A DNA stretch of 64,000 nt from Chamaecrista fasciculata. Lineage: Eukaryota > Streptophyta > Magnoliopsida > Fabales > Fabaceae. The translations under genes were made by a program, and so were the position numbers. The stretch spans positions 64,508 through 128,507 of the forward strand of contig QANZ01018291.1 in NCBI GenBank assembly GCA_003254925.1. The letters run 5' to 3'. Below are positions 12,010 to 23,700 of this stretch, one piece after another. The notes under the pieces were generated by a model. The model saw only the letters and a program-made list of their open reading frames with translations, did no database searches and was not told the origin of the DNA. The number at the start of each line of letters is the position of its first letter. Position 1 is the first letter of the stretch.

Positions 12010-12778
12010 GGCTTAAGTGAACTTTTGGTCCCATAACTATGACAAAGGTTTCATTTTGGTCCCATAACTTTTTTTGTTGCAATTTTGGTCCCATAACTTC
12101 TCAAAAGGTTCCACCGTTAGTCCCTTAGTGAATTTCATCCATATTTAGTCATTAAGTATGACGTGGCATAGTAACTAGGATCATGATGTGGCAAAATAAG
12201 ATGAAGTGGACTGAAATAGGATCTATATGCAACATATTAAAACTTATCTATACCCAACCACAAAATATACAAGGAGTGGTACTGACAGAGACCAATCTGG
12301 TGGGGAAGAAGAGACTTCAAGCAGAAGGCACCGACGAAGTCGATGGGATCCTCAGCCAAAGTCGAACGACCAAAGCGGCGGCGACGGCAAATCGGGAAGC
12401 GGAACGAGAAAGAGGAAGTCCCGTTGGGCTGACGAGGAAGAGGAAGTACCACTCTTTGTATATATTGTGGTTGGGTATTGATAAGTTTTAATATGTTGCA
12501 TATAGATCCTATTTCAGTCAATTTCATCTTATTTTGCCACATCATGATCCTAGTCATTATGCTACGTCATACTTAACGGCTAAATATGGATGGAATTCAC
12601 CAAGGGACTAACGGTGGAACCTTTTGAGAAGTTATGAGACCAAAATTGCAACAAAAAAAGTTATGAGACCAAAATGAAACCTTTGTCATAGTTATGGGAC
12701 CAAAATTGCAACAAAAAAAGTTATGGGACCAAAATGAAACCTTTGTCATAGTTTTGAGACCAAAAGTGTAGTTAAGCC
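12010..12778 (+). mobile_element. Foldback Pack-MULE-like element B, inverted sibling of element A
   Basis: A 769-bp element, the same length as element A, with perfect 9-bp target duplications TTAATAATT (12001-12009 and 12779-12787). It shares arms and the captured loop (12281-12446) with the element 275 bp to its left, but in opposite orientation, so the SF1-like fragment reads on the plus strand. The different target duplications show two independent insertions. Confidence 0.85.
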
Positions 12779-12853
12779 TTAATAATTTATATTATTTTGT
12801 AGGTAATGATACAAAATGTTGGAGTGTTACTGTGTTAGAGAATAGAGTACTTA

Positions 12854-13447
12854 GGCTCCGTTTGGTAGCATGTGAAGTATGTAAAGGAAAAAGTTTTACA
12901 AGGGAAAAATTGTGAGGGAAAGGAAAAGTAGTCGAGGGAATGTAAAGTAGGTAAAAATTGAAAGTGTTTGGTATAAAAAAGTAGGGAAGGGAAAGTAAAA
13001 TAGATATAGAAAAAATGACAAAAATGCCCTTCCCACAACCACCACCAGANAAGTAAAATAGATATAGAAAAAAATGACAAAAATGCCCTTCCCACAACCA
13101 CCACCAGACCGCCGCCCGCCGCCGCCTACCACCGCCGTCCACGGTGGCCGGCGCCGCCGTACACGGTGGTCGGCGCCGCCGTACACTGCCGCCGCCGCCG
13201 TTCACCATTTGGGGGAGGAGATGGGATGGGAGTGAGAGGGGCAAATTAGGAATTCTACCATAATTCCCTAGGTAGACTTGGATTACATCAGAAATGTGAA
13301 GTAAAGAAAAATGGCCTATGTAATGTAAAACCCTTTACATTGTAATCCACTTTACCTAGCTCAAATTACCATACCAAACACATGAAAATCTTAGAATCCG
13401 TGTCTTTTTACATTGTAAAACCCATTTCATGGGTATCAAACGGAGCC
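12854..13447. mobile_element. Tourist/PIF-Harbinger-type MITE with an assembly gap inside
   Basis: The termini GGCTCCGTTTGG and CAAACGGAGCC are inverted and flanked by TTA (12851-12853 and 13448-13450), the 3-bp TTA/TAA target typical of PIF/Harbinger. The interior includes a GC-rich (CCGCCG) stretch near 13107-13210. A single N at 13050 lies between two near-identical 57-58 bp copies. Confidence 0.8.
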
Positions 13448-13481
13448 TTAGTGTTGTCTTTCTCTCTTAAAATAAAAGTTA

Positions 13482-13939
13482 AGCTAAAGTGCACTTTTGG
13501 TCCCATGAATTTGGAAAAGGTTTCAATTTGATCCTATAACTTTTTTTGTTGCAATTTTGGTCCTATAACTTTGGCAAAGGTCTCAATTTGGTCCCATAAC
13601 TTTTTTTGTTGCAAATTTGGTCCCATAACTTCTAAAAACGTCTCACTGTTGGTCCCAAGTTGATTTCCATTTGTCCTATAACTTCATCCATATGTGCCAC
13701 ATCATCATCCAACTCAGTATGTCAGATCATCTTTAGCATCAGATAATGGATGAAAATCTGTATAGGAACCAACAGTGAGACGTTTTCAAAAGTTATAGGA
13801 CCAAAATTGCAACAAAAAAAGTTATGGGACCAAATTGAGACATTTGCCTGAGTTATGGGACCAAAATTGCAATAGAAAAAGTTATGGGACCAAATTGAAA
13901 CATTTGCCAAAGTTATGGGACCAAAAGTGCACTTTAGCC
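13482..13939. mobile_element. Foldback MULE-like element
   Basis: The ends AGCTAAAGTGCACTTTTGG and CCAAAAGTGCACTTTAGCC are inverted, with perfect 9-bp target duplications TAAAAGTTA (13473-13481 and 13940-13948). It is 458 bp with no captured coding segment recognised. Confidence 0.8.
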
Positions 13940-13948
13940 TAAAAGTTA

Positions 13949-15140
13949 ATTATTATTTTTATTTAATTTGAAGAAGAAAAACAAAACACTGAAGTGCTCT
14001 AAGTATGACTAAACGTCATAAAAATCTTTAAAACTATATCAATGGTGCAATTTTTTAAGTTTTAGAAAATAATTTAGAAAGTAAAAAAATACTTTTAAAA
14101 CTTTCAATTTTGTATAATTAATCGTTTGTATATAAATGTAAAGTTAGTCCAAATAATAAATATTTTATTACCATTTAAGTAAGATATTGAATTTAAAATC
14201 TTGTAAGTGTCTATTTCTATTAAGAAAATATCATGGTATAGTTAAATATGCGATAAAAATCAAGTCTAGATTAATTTCAATAAAATTTTAAAAACCAAAT
14301 GAGAAATTAAAAAAAGAAAAAAAAAGTCACTTTTATTGAGTATTACATTAATTTAAACTTAAAATTAACTATTATTGTATTTATAACAAAAAATAAAATA
14401 AAGATGTAATTTATAAAAAAAAATTAGTTATGGGAGGAGAAATTGAAGAGGAGGAGGAGGAGGAATCTGGGATTCGGGAAGGAAGTTGAAGAAGAAGATG
14501 AAGAAGAGGAGAGTGTGAAAACTTCATAATGGTCCTTGTTTTTTTTGTGTTTCTGATATTAAAATGTTATACTATGTTGCACACAAGTCCTTTTTTATGA
14601 GGTGTAATATGAAAAATGAGTAGGATATATAATTTGTATGCCAACTCAGCAGATAACAGCCACGTAAGCATTTAACAGTGACACGTCATCACTTAACACC
14701 TCTATCACTAACGGACCAGACGTGAGGGACCAAAACGTAAACGAGATTGTACAATTGAGGGACCGATTCCTCGACTCAATAACAATTGAGGGACAAAAAG
14801 GGGGGTTTGCTCAAAAAAGAATAATGCCTCGTGTAGAGATGGACTAATGTAAGAAAATAATCAAAATATGGTTCGCACCCGAAAGTTCGCCTCAATAGGC
14901 AATTTGGCCATGACCCATCTTTTATTGATCTTCCCAATACATACATTATACATTGAATATACCATTTTCTCTCTCAACTGTCTGAAACTATTGCCATTCA
15001 CATTTCTCTTATTTACGCCTTCACCCTTATTGGCGGGAGACTCATCTTTCTATGCCTTTTCTCCTTCTTTTCTAGTAGTTTCTAATCCTCCTAATGGCAA
15101 ACTTGAAATTCGGACAAAAATGAAGGGTATTTTCACCACT
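13949..15140. other. AT-rich intergenic sequence with transposon remnants
   Basis: Contains a GA-rich purine tract at about 14435-14515 and, at 14525-14815, words such as GGTCCTTG and GAGGGACC that look like a decayed foldback element. The open frame at 14868-15167 overlaps the promoter of the phosphate carrier and has no protein signature. Confidence 0.5.
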
Positions 15141-15147
15141 ACAACTC

Positions 15148-15160
15148 TGGGATATATAAG
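15148..15160 (+). promoter_or_regulatory. TATA box of the phosphate carrier gene
   Basis: GGGATATATAAGCAC lies about 195 bases before the start codon. It is followed by pyrimidine-rich sequence typical of a plant 5' UTR. Confidence 0.6.
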
Positions 15161-15350
15161 CACTTGACACTGTAGCCATTGGCACATACACTATTACAGC
15201 TTTTTCCAGCAAGAAAGGGCGCTAGGCAGCGAGAGAGAGAACCCTCTTCTCTCGCTTTCGTTTGACGCTTCATTTCAGACCTTCATTTCTTGCCTTCTTC
15301 TTCTTTTTCTTCTTCGTCTTCTGAAATTGACCTAGCGCTTACCTTCGGCC

Positions 15351-18300
15351 ATGGCAACTTCAGATAACACACGCCGCCAATCTCTGATCCCAAGCTTCCT
15401 CTACTCCTCATCTTCGTCGCAGAAAACTCTGCCTCTGCAGAAGATGATGCTCGACTCTGGTTCCGTCTCTGCCTTTTCTTCACCATCGTCTCTCGACGGA
15501 GGATCGTCGAGCAAGAGCTTCATGATTCCGGCACCGAGTGAACCTGGCAAGATCGAGTTGTACTCGCCGGCCTACTATGGTGCTTGCACTGTTGGAGGAA
15601 TCCTCAGCTGTGGACTCACTCACATGGCCGTCACTCCTCTTGACTTGGTCAAATGTAATATGCAGGTATGGTTTTCACCCGATCTGGCAATTTTGAGGAA
15701 ATTTGAGTTAATATGTGTTTGAGTGTGCTGTAATAGCTTTCATATGGAGGTGATTTAGATCCGCGCTTTATTTTGGCATATCCTATGTGTGTGAAGCTCG
15801 TATGATGATCTAAGAGATCTGAGAATTGTGACCGTTGTGTTGTATCGAAGAATTCATTTATATATCTATTAGATTTCTCTAACCATTGCTCGAACGGAGC
15901 CTGTTTAAATCGAATGTGGAAATAAAAATGGAACTAGGAATCGAAAGAATAAAAGAAAATTGACAAAAATCCATATTATTGGCTGCAATATTTTGTTCCT
16001 TTTTCACTCTTAGTCTTCGAAGCATAACAATGCTCCCTTGCTTCACTCGTTATCTACAATCCTTTTATTTTATTTTTCTCAGGCTTCAGATTTGTGCTGA
16101 TTTTGGACTTTGCTTCGTGTTGTTTCCTTTGATCAAGTTCTTGATTGTTTTACTCCGGGGGATGCTAATACTATTCTGTATGAAAATCATCCTTGGGCAC
16201 ATTTGGACATTTTGGAGTCTTTATTCTGACTATACTCCCACATATTACGAAGAAATAGATGATTATATAGTAAGATTGCATCATTGTCCGTAAGATGTGA
16301 AATGATGGATCGTAGATTTTGTTTTAAACTCTAAACTTTGGTGTCTTCCTGAAATGCCAATTGCTACCTTGGAATTTGTTAATTATTTATGAAATATTAC
16401 ATTTCATTGATATACTTAAAAGTTCAAAACACTAGTTATCTTATATCTGCGTCAGTACAAAAAGGTCAATGTAATATGATGTTAACGTTTTAACTTTTAA
16501 TTAATTAATTTCAGATTGACCCTGCGAAGTACAAGAGCATCTCATCTGGATTTGGAGTTTTGCTTAAGGAGCAGGGGGTCAGAGGCTTTTTCAGGGGCTG
16601 GGTGCCAACCTTGCTTGGTTACAGTGCTCAGGGTGCCTGCAAATTTGGTTTCTACGAGTTCTTTAAGAAATACTATTCTGATATTGCTGGTCCCGAGTAT
16701 GCCACCAAGTACAAGACTTTGATTTACCTTGCTGGTTCAGCATCTGCTGAGGTTATCGCAGATGTTGCTCTCTGCCCCATGGAGGCAGTGAAGGTTCGAG
16801 TTCAAACTCAGCCTGGTTTTGCAAGAGGTCTTGCCGATGGGCTCCCAAAATTTGTCAGATCTGAAGGAACTTTAGGGTATGATTAGAAACACTGAACTTT
16901 TACACTGTTGTGATTGAAAATGGTGTGTCATTATAAATGTTACTATTACTATTTCAACCTAGGATTCATGTATATTATGTCTTCTGATTTCAGGCTGTAC
17001 AAAGGCATTGTTCCTCTGTGGGGACGTCAGATTCCATGTAAGTTTGTCATATTGTACTTTGTAGCTTATAGATTATACTCTGACGTGCCTTTTCTCTGTA
17101 TTGTTTGTTTTTTGTTATTGTCTAGTATAGTACTTTCTTTTCTTCATTTAAACTAAAATCAATTGGCTAAAGTGTGTGAAAGGTAGACTCCATGAAATAA
17201 TTCTAAAATGACTAAGTGTAGAAATTATGGTTGGACTTTTGTTTTTACTAGTTTATTATGTTTGAAATTTCTCTAGTTGAAATTAATATATATTTATATA
17301 TATATTAATATATGTATATGTTGTTATCTTTCTGTTGTTCGCTGATTTTATTGTTATTATTTTATTATTATGTTATTATTGTTCAGTTATTTATTTATTT
17401 TATTAGAGTGATAAGTTTGTTAGAAAAATAAGGGTTGTTTCAAGTTTAAATTTAATCAGCCCTATTTTATAGGGATTCTAGTGATCTCCTTGTGATCATG
17501 GTCCCTAGTTCTCTATTTATTCTTCTCTCCACGTTAATAATATTAGAACCCTAATTTCTGAGAGCTTTTACTCAGAAATCTTCAGTATATATGCTGTCTC
17601 ATGTCATGTAAATTTAATAATCTGTCCATTACTCACTCTATGTAATTCAATTGACATGCATAAACTTTCAGGTCAGACCATTAAACGACCAACTCATTAA
17701 GTTTTAAGCATTAATTTATCAGGCACACCCTTTTATTCAGTTATTTAGATCAATTATAATGAACGTTAACGGTGATGGCTTTAATTATTTTAAACACATT
17801 TGGTTGAGTTAAGTCGAGGTACATTACATACTTCGGATTAGTTGCTGTTCAATTAAAAATACAAATTTGATAAATTAGATAAATTGAGATTAGCTATTTT
17901 TGAATCAATGTAATTATCTGTAGTTAGTACGTGTTGGAAGTGTGAAATGAAAAAGATATATGCCGGGTTAATTAATGATAGAGAATATTCTAGCTCAGCA
18001 TTCTATTAGAGAAGTTGCAGTTTGTTATATAAGTTTCTGCTTAGTTCTCTTTCTGTTATTAGTCATTTGCCTAGCTTCTATATATAGCCTTGTACTCATT
18101 CTTCTTAGTAATGCAATAAAGTCTCTTCTCTCATATATACACTATCTTCTCTATAGCTTCACAATTAAAGTAACCTTGTTAATTAGTGGCTCTAGTAGCT
18201 AGTCCTAAGAAAAGGGAGGAAAAAAGAAAAAGGATTAAGGATTAGGATTCATGTGTATATTTTGTGCAAACCAAAACTATTTTAGCTATATTTCTAGGAG

Positions 18301-19605
18301 TATGATTATCAAGAATCACATATCTGGAATAGAAAATCCTTTTATATACTAAATGCTCCCATTTTTTTTTTAATTCATCCATGCTTTATCTACACCAACT
18401 GCCTTAATCTTTTTTTTTTTTTCTCTTCTATAATTTTCTTTTTAATGAGTAATTTAGAAGTGTAATACTAAAATGATGTTACGAGGTAAAATTGTTGAGT
18501 AAAGGTGAAACACTGCACTTAGAACCTTGGTCATATGTCTTGAAATTGTGTTGTCAATGGTTAACAATGTCCAACTGTATATCTTGTTCCGTCTTATATT
18601 TAGTCGAAAATTAGAAGATAACTATTGCTGAAGTAAAAATATTGTTATTATATATGATATTAGGACTCTTAAATAGATTGTAAACTTTTTCTTTGTTGCA
18701 GATACTATGATGAAATTTGCTTCTTTTGAGACCGTTGTAGAGATGATCTACAAATATGCCATCCCCAGACCAAAGAGTGAGTGCAGCAAGAATCTGCAAC
18801 TTGGTGTGAGTTTTGCTGGTGGATATATAGCTGGTGTCTTGTGTGCGGTTGTTTCTCATCCTGCTGACAACCTCGTCTCCTTCTTGAACAATGCCAAAGG
18901 GGCAACAGTTGGTGATGTGAGTACCAAACCTTGTGTCCACTTTTTTTGAGTTGTTTGTTTCGTTCCCTGCTTTTGACCAGTTTCTTTTATGTGTCTGTTA
19001 CATAACACAGGCTGTGAAGAAGCTTGGTTTGTGGGGTCTCTTTACTCGTGGTCTCCCTCTTCGTATTGTCATGATTGGAACTCTCACTGGAGCTCAATGG
19101 GGAATATACGATGCATTTAAAGTCTCTGTGGGGCTGTAAGTTCATACCAGTGCTTGTTGACCTCTTGACTTAAATGACACTTTGAATATTAATCTTTAGT
19201 TAAAACTTAAAAAGATAAAATGATTTTCAAGTAGTAGACCGAATTTGACATTTTGATATGATATTTAGTATTTCTTAGTTTTTGGTACTAATAAATAATG
19301 TCACGTGATAAATATATATATCACATTAAAACATCACATCTGGTCTATCTTATAAAAAACTTTTTATTTCTAGGATTTTTTTTTGGTACAATATTTCTAG
19401 GATTTTTAAGAATAAATATCTCTAGAATGCTTGTCAAGTCCTATTCATTCATTGCTTGTCTATTATTATAGCATGGTTTGTGACACGGTCTTCGTCTAAA
19501 AAGTGATGATAAAATTCTTCTTTTTGCTTCATTAGACCAACCACTGGTGGCGTTGCTCCTGCAGCTCCTTCTCCTGCACCTGCTGCTGTGCCTGCAAAAG
19601 AGTAA
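15351..19605 (+). CDS. MPT3: Mitochondrial phosphate carrier (SLC25-type, PHT3 family)
   Basis: Six exons, 15351-15665, 16515-16876, 16994-17037, 18702-18916, 19011-19135 and 19536-19605, with consistent phases, give 376 aa, the usual length of plant phosphate carriers. It exchanges cytosolic phosphate with protons or hydroxyl across the inner mitochondrial membrane to feed ATP synthase. The three carrier repeats are visible: [11 protein letters not shown] ends repeat 1, [16 protein letters not shown] lies in repeat 2, and [16 protein letters not shown] in repeat 3, each with the P-x-[DE]-x-[VL]-[KS] signature. Further family sequences include [38 protein letters not shown] and [15 protein letters not shown]. 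The first about 70 residues are Ser/Arg-rich and fit a presequence. The tail is a short Ala/Pro-rich stretch ending VPAKE. The reading frame is fully intact. Intron 3 (1.66 kb) contains an LTR-like segment. Confidence 0.97.
17931..18165 (+). mobile_element. Possible solo LTR in phosphate carrier intron 3
   Basis: The segment runs from TGTTGGAAG to CTTCACA (TG..CA ends). It has a TATA-like CTATATATAGCC followed by AATAAAG and a TC-rich stretch, the U3-R-U5 order of a Copia-type LTR. A matching 5-bp target duplication was not found, so the ends are tentative. Confidence 0.4.
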
Positions 19606-20795
19606 AATGTCCAATCATGATGACATTTTTTTTCTTTTCGACAGCTCAAGACCAACTCATAGGGAGCATAATAAACTTATCTGCTGCAGCTGCTTGAGTC
19701 CACTCTAGCTCAGTGGGATTGCATTCTTTTATTTTCAGACTGATTCCATTTTTCATGTTGAGTGTTGAAATTTTTTGGAAGGATGGATGGTTTTGCACTC
19801 ATCCTCCTTCTCCTCTGATGCTGGAAACTGCGTAGTCAGTAGAGATATAATTTTGCATGTTAGGATCACTGCATCCTCATGTCAAACAGAAATACGCATT
19901 TGTGTGTCGATGCATAAGCATGGGCCCAAATTCAATGCCAAAAATCGGGAAATTTTTTGTCAAGGGTGTTTCAGTAAGTTTGTTTGGCGTTTTAGTAGGG
20001 ATTAGATAATGAATATGATCTGCGGTGAAGCCATTAGATCATGATTGATACTTGATAGGGGTACCGTATTGGGGATGGTTTGAACTTTGAACTTTGAAGT
20101 GAATTTTTCAAAACTGAACTGTTTGATTTCGAATAATGTGATTTGAAAAAAAAAGGGATCGGAGGGTCATTTTGATCTTGAATGTATGCTTTTATGTTCA
20201 TTTTGATCCTTTGTGTTTAAATATTCAAATTGACTTTAAATTTTGGTAAAATGTTTTATTTTGGTCTCATGAACTTGACTTATGAATAGGAGATTTCTAC
20301 TCATCTTTCCTTGGGTTAAAATTTGCATCTCACCGCATCAGATATCACTACCAACTACCAGTATCAGATCATAATTAAAGAATGAAGTTTTATAATGACA
20401 GTCATAAAAAAGGATTGAGAAACGTTGCCTCTTACTTTGGACACGAGATTTTTCATAGTAATTATTTCTGCCGTTATAGAGATACAATTTTGTATATATT
20501 TTGATTCTATACAAAGAGGTGTCAGTGTGTCATCTGCTGTTCTATTTTATTCTTCTTTCTATTGTATTTTCACAAAACCATGCCTGATACTTTTGGTATG
20601 TTTTTGAAAGCCTTCTGATTGTATGACTTTATGCCCTTTATATAATAAATTACTTATTGACCCAAAAAATAAAAACAGAGAATGGAAAAAGCACCTAATG
20701 TACAATATGTTAGATCCCCCATAGAATAATCGGCGTCTGAAGAGATTCTTCAGAGTGTGTATGAAACATGCGACAGGTTGTGAATCCTGGAGAGC
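19606..20795. other. 3' flanks between the convergent phosphate carrier and V-ATPase C pseudogene
   Basis: Contains the 3' UTR of the carrier, an imperfect GGTCATTTTGATC repeat at about 20160-20280 resembling half of a foldback element, and no supported gene. Confidence 0.5.
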
Positions 20796-23700
20796 TCAAA
20801 CAAGATTGACTGTATAGGAGACGTACGGGTGAGTGTCAGCATCACCTGCCAGACCCGTCATTCCTCCTCCTTCCTCGCTCTTCAAGTATGCACTGCAGAA
20901 ATATCAAGTAGGTTATAGAAACAGTTGAAATAAGGTGATGATTTCAGGTGAGCATTATTTAAAAATAAAAAAATAAAAAGAGGAATTCCAGTATTATTAA
21001 CCCTAATAAAAGAAGAATGAATAGAGAGTTCGGTTCTCTGATTGACGAGAATTATACTTATGTGTCTGTGTGGGTGTTAGTAATTGTATGTAACATCTTG
21101 AATGTGCCTACACCAAGAAAGTGTATGATAAAATATTTGCTCTTTTGGTCTCAGAATAAGAAAGAAGGAGATTGGCCAAAAACAAAAAAAGGAGAATCTA
21201 AGAAGTAGAGTTTATAAATTTCACTAACGCCTTAACACAAATGTCTTTCACTTTTTGATTTCCAATCTAGAGCATGGATTATAGAGCTGCGCTACAGGTT
21301 TAAACAACTAAGTACTACTACTGTTTTCTAGGGTACAATCTGTAGTCCAAGACACCAGAAAGACCAAATCCTAGTTTTTACATAAAAATGAAGCACCGAC
21401 AAGTGTCTTTCCTGTGCTTTCACTTCTTTTTTATCTGGCCCTATAGTGCATTAAGATTTTGATAGATTGAAATTAAATAAGTGACTAAGCCTCTAGAGAA
21501 CACCAAATATGGAGTTAGTCTCCTTGCCTCTGAAAAAAAAGTGAAACCTAGTGGGTGTTTCTGAGAAATTTAGTATTCAACATGGTTATCATGTTCAATG
21601 ACTGAATTCTATATACATTGGAATGCTTTCAGTAAATACACGTACAGCACAGAAGTGCATCCAGGAGCTGAAAACCTTCCAGAAGCAAGAAAAGAAGTAG
21701 CTAATGGATAAGAATCGTGGCATCTGTTATAAAGAAACATGCAAATTGACAAGAGAAATTAAAATAGTAACATATTATGGTGAGAACCTATTAAGAACTG
21801 ATACTTAATTTCTGCCAGGTGCCAGCATACCTGCATAACTGTATCAGATAACTAATGGCGATATTACCTAGCCCCATATCAGTATGTATCAGTATAATTT
21901 TGTGTCAAAAAGAAAACTAAATTTTTTACATCACATTAATTATGACTTCTGGTATGCATATGCAGTACTTTTGTGATTCTAAAAGCCTATATCAATTTTT
22001 CAATATATGTATACAATACTCTCCAATAGGATAATGATTTGGATATTATACACATATACATATCAATATTATCAAGATGAAAAGAGTACAAATTTCAAGG
22101 TCAACAAACATTAGAAATATGAACCGGGAAATTGAAAACCACTCCATAATTCTGGTCTCAGGTAGAGGAGCTCATCCAGAAATAGACAAACCATAGCATA
22201 AAAATTAAGAATGTAAGAAGTTGTGTAATTGACCATATTTGTAATAGGTTTCCTAACTCTAGCTGTAACTTTTGTGATGTATTATTCTGGGGCATTTGTA
22301 CTATTTCTACAAATTTAACAAAGTGATATGTGAACAATTAATACCTCACTATAACTGGTATACCACCACCGCAAAAGAGATCTCTCAAACTTTCCTGATC
22401 TTGCATCAACTTCTCTATCTCCTGCTTCCGACTCTCATGTGTCTCTGGATTGAATTCAAAATCACGAATCTGAAATTATGACGAATAAAAATCCATTAAA
22501 ACCCTCCCACCAACTGATGAATCTATTATACTCTATGCATCAGGTGCTTTGGCATTTCTTCAGTCATGGATCCACCTAAACAAGCTCCAGGACAAAATTC
22601 TTGACAGTGTAGTCTGACTAACAAGCTCAAGAAAAGTACGTACAACTAACAAAAAGTGCTTACTTGGTAACCTTTTTCACGTGCACTTGTTCTAAAATTG
22701 TCTGCAACCCGATTGAAGAGTGTTACAGTATAAAGAGCATATTCATTATCCTCATACAACTTCTTGGATGACCTGGGGACCTAAAAAGTTAATCAGAAAA
22801 AAAAAAGGTATAAAGCGTAAAAGATAAATGAATTGAGGATTATTACATATTTGATATTTTCAAAATATTATTAAATAATTTATTTAAATCACAAGGGTTT
22901 TCTTTTTTTTCTTTTTCATGGAAAACCATGGGGATCATTCAGAATATCAAGCCAAGCCATTTCATACAATAATCTGAACAAAGTAGTATAACTTTGAATT
23001 TGTGAAAATAAGGTAACTCTTACCACATAGCTAGTCAATATTTCATAGTTTGAGAGCCAATCCTTCTGTGAATACTTTGGGAATAATTGCAAGGAGGGTT
23101 GTTAAATGTTCTGAAGTTACAATATCCTCTGGTTTAACAAGGTTGGAGAGGTCACGGACAGCTAAGCTGAAATAGGCAGAAGCGGGTCAGCTAAGAAATA
23201 TAACAAAATATATTTAAAAACTATGATCAAACTCATTAACAGGCCAGACCTTCCACTTTGCTTTCGGTTGATAGCATTAAGCTGGCTGCGGATATTGTTA
23301 TATTCAGATACACGAACCTGACCCATAAGGCAATATTTTAAGGAACACAGTCAATTCAATATCAACTATGGAAAATAAGTAGAGTTTTTTTATTACTATT
23401 ATCCTCAGCAAAGTAAAAGATTCATACAAGGAAAATAAATAAATAAACTGTTAGTGAAGAAATGTAAGAAGACCCAAGATGCATCCTCATCAAGTGTGGG
23501 GAAATTTCAACACATGTAAGTTGGCCAGAACACATCCGATCCCATTAGCATCGTTCTGACTATACTATAAAGGTCTCTGATAATTTCTGTTAACCAACTA
23601 GAATATATCACATCACAAAAAAGTAGGAGAAAGGTCTTTGACTCCAATAAATAGAGAATATAGAAGAGTCAAGAAAATATTATAATCTTAAAAACAAACT

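Noticed and set aside
11128-12557. Several 84-106 codon frames on both strands
   Set aside because: They are readings of the inverted arms and captured loop of the two Pack-MULE-like elements, not independent genes.
12792-13244. Reverse-strand frames of 89-150 codons rich in Gly/Arg or Phe/Leu
   Set aside because: They come from the GC-rich interior of the Harbinger-type MITE and cross the N.
14868-15167. 99-codon frame before the phosphate carrier
   Set aside because: It overlaps the TATA box and leader of the carrier and has no signature.
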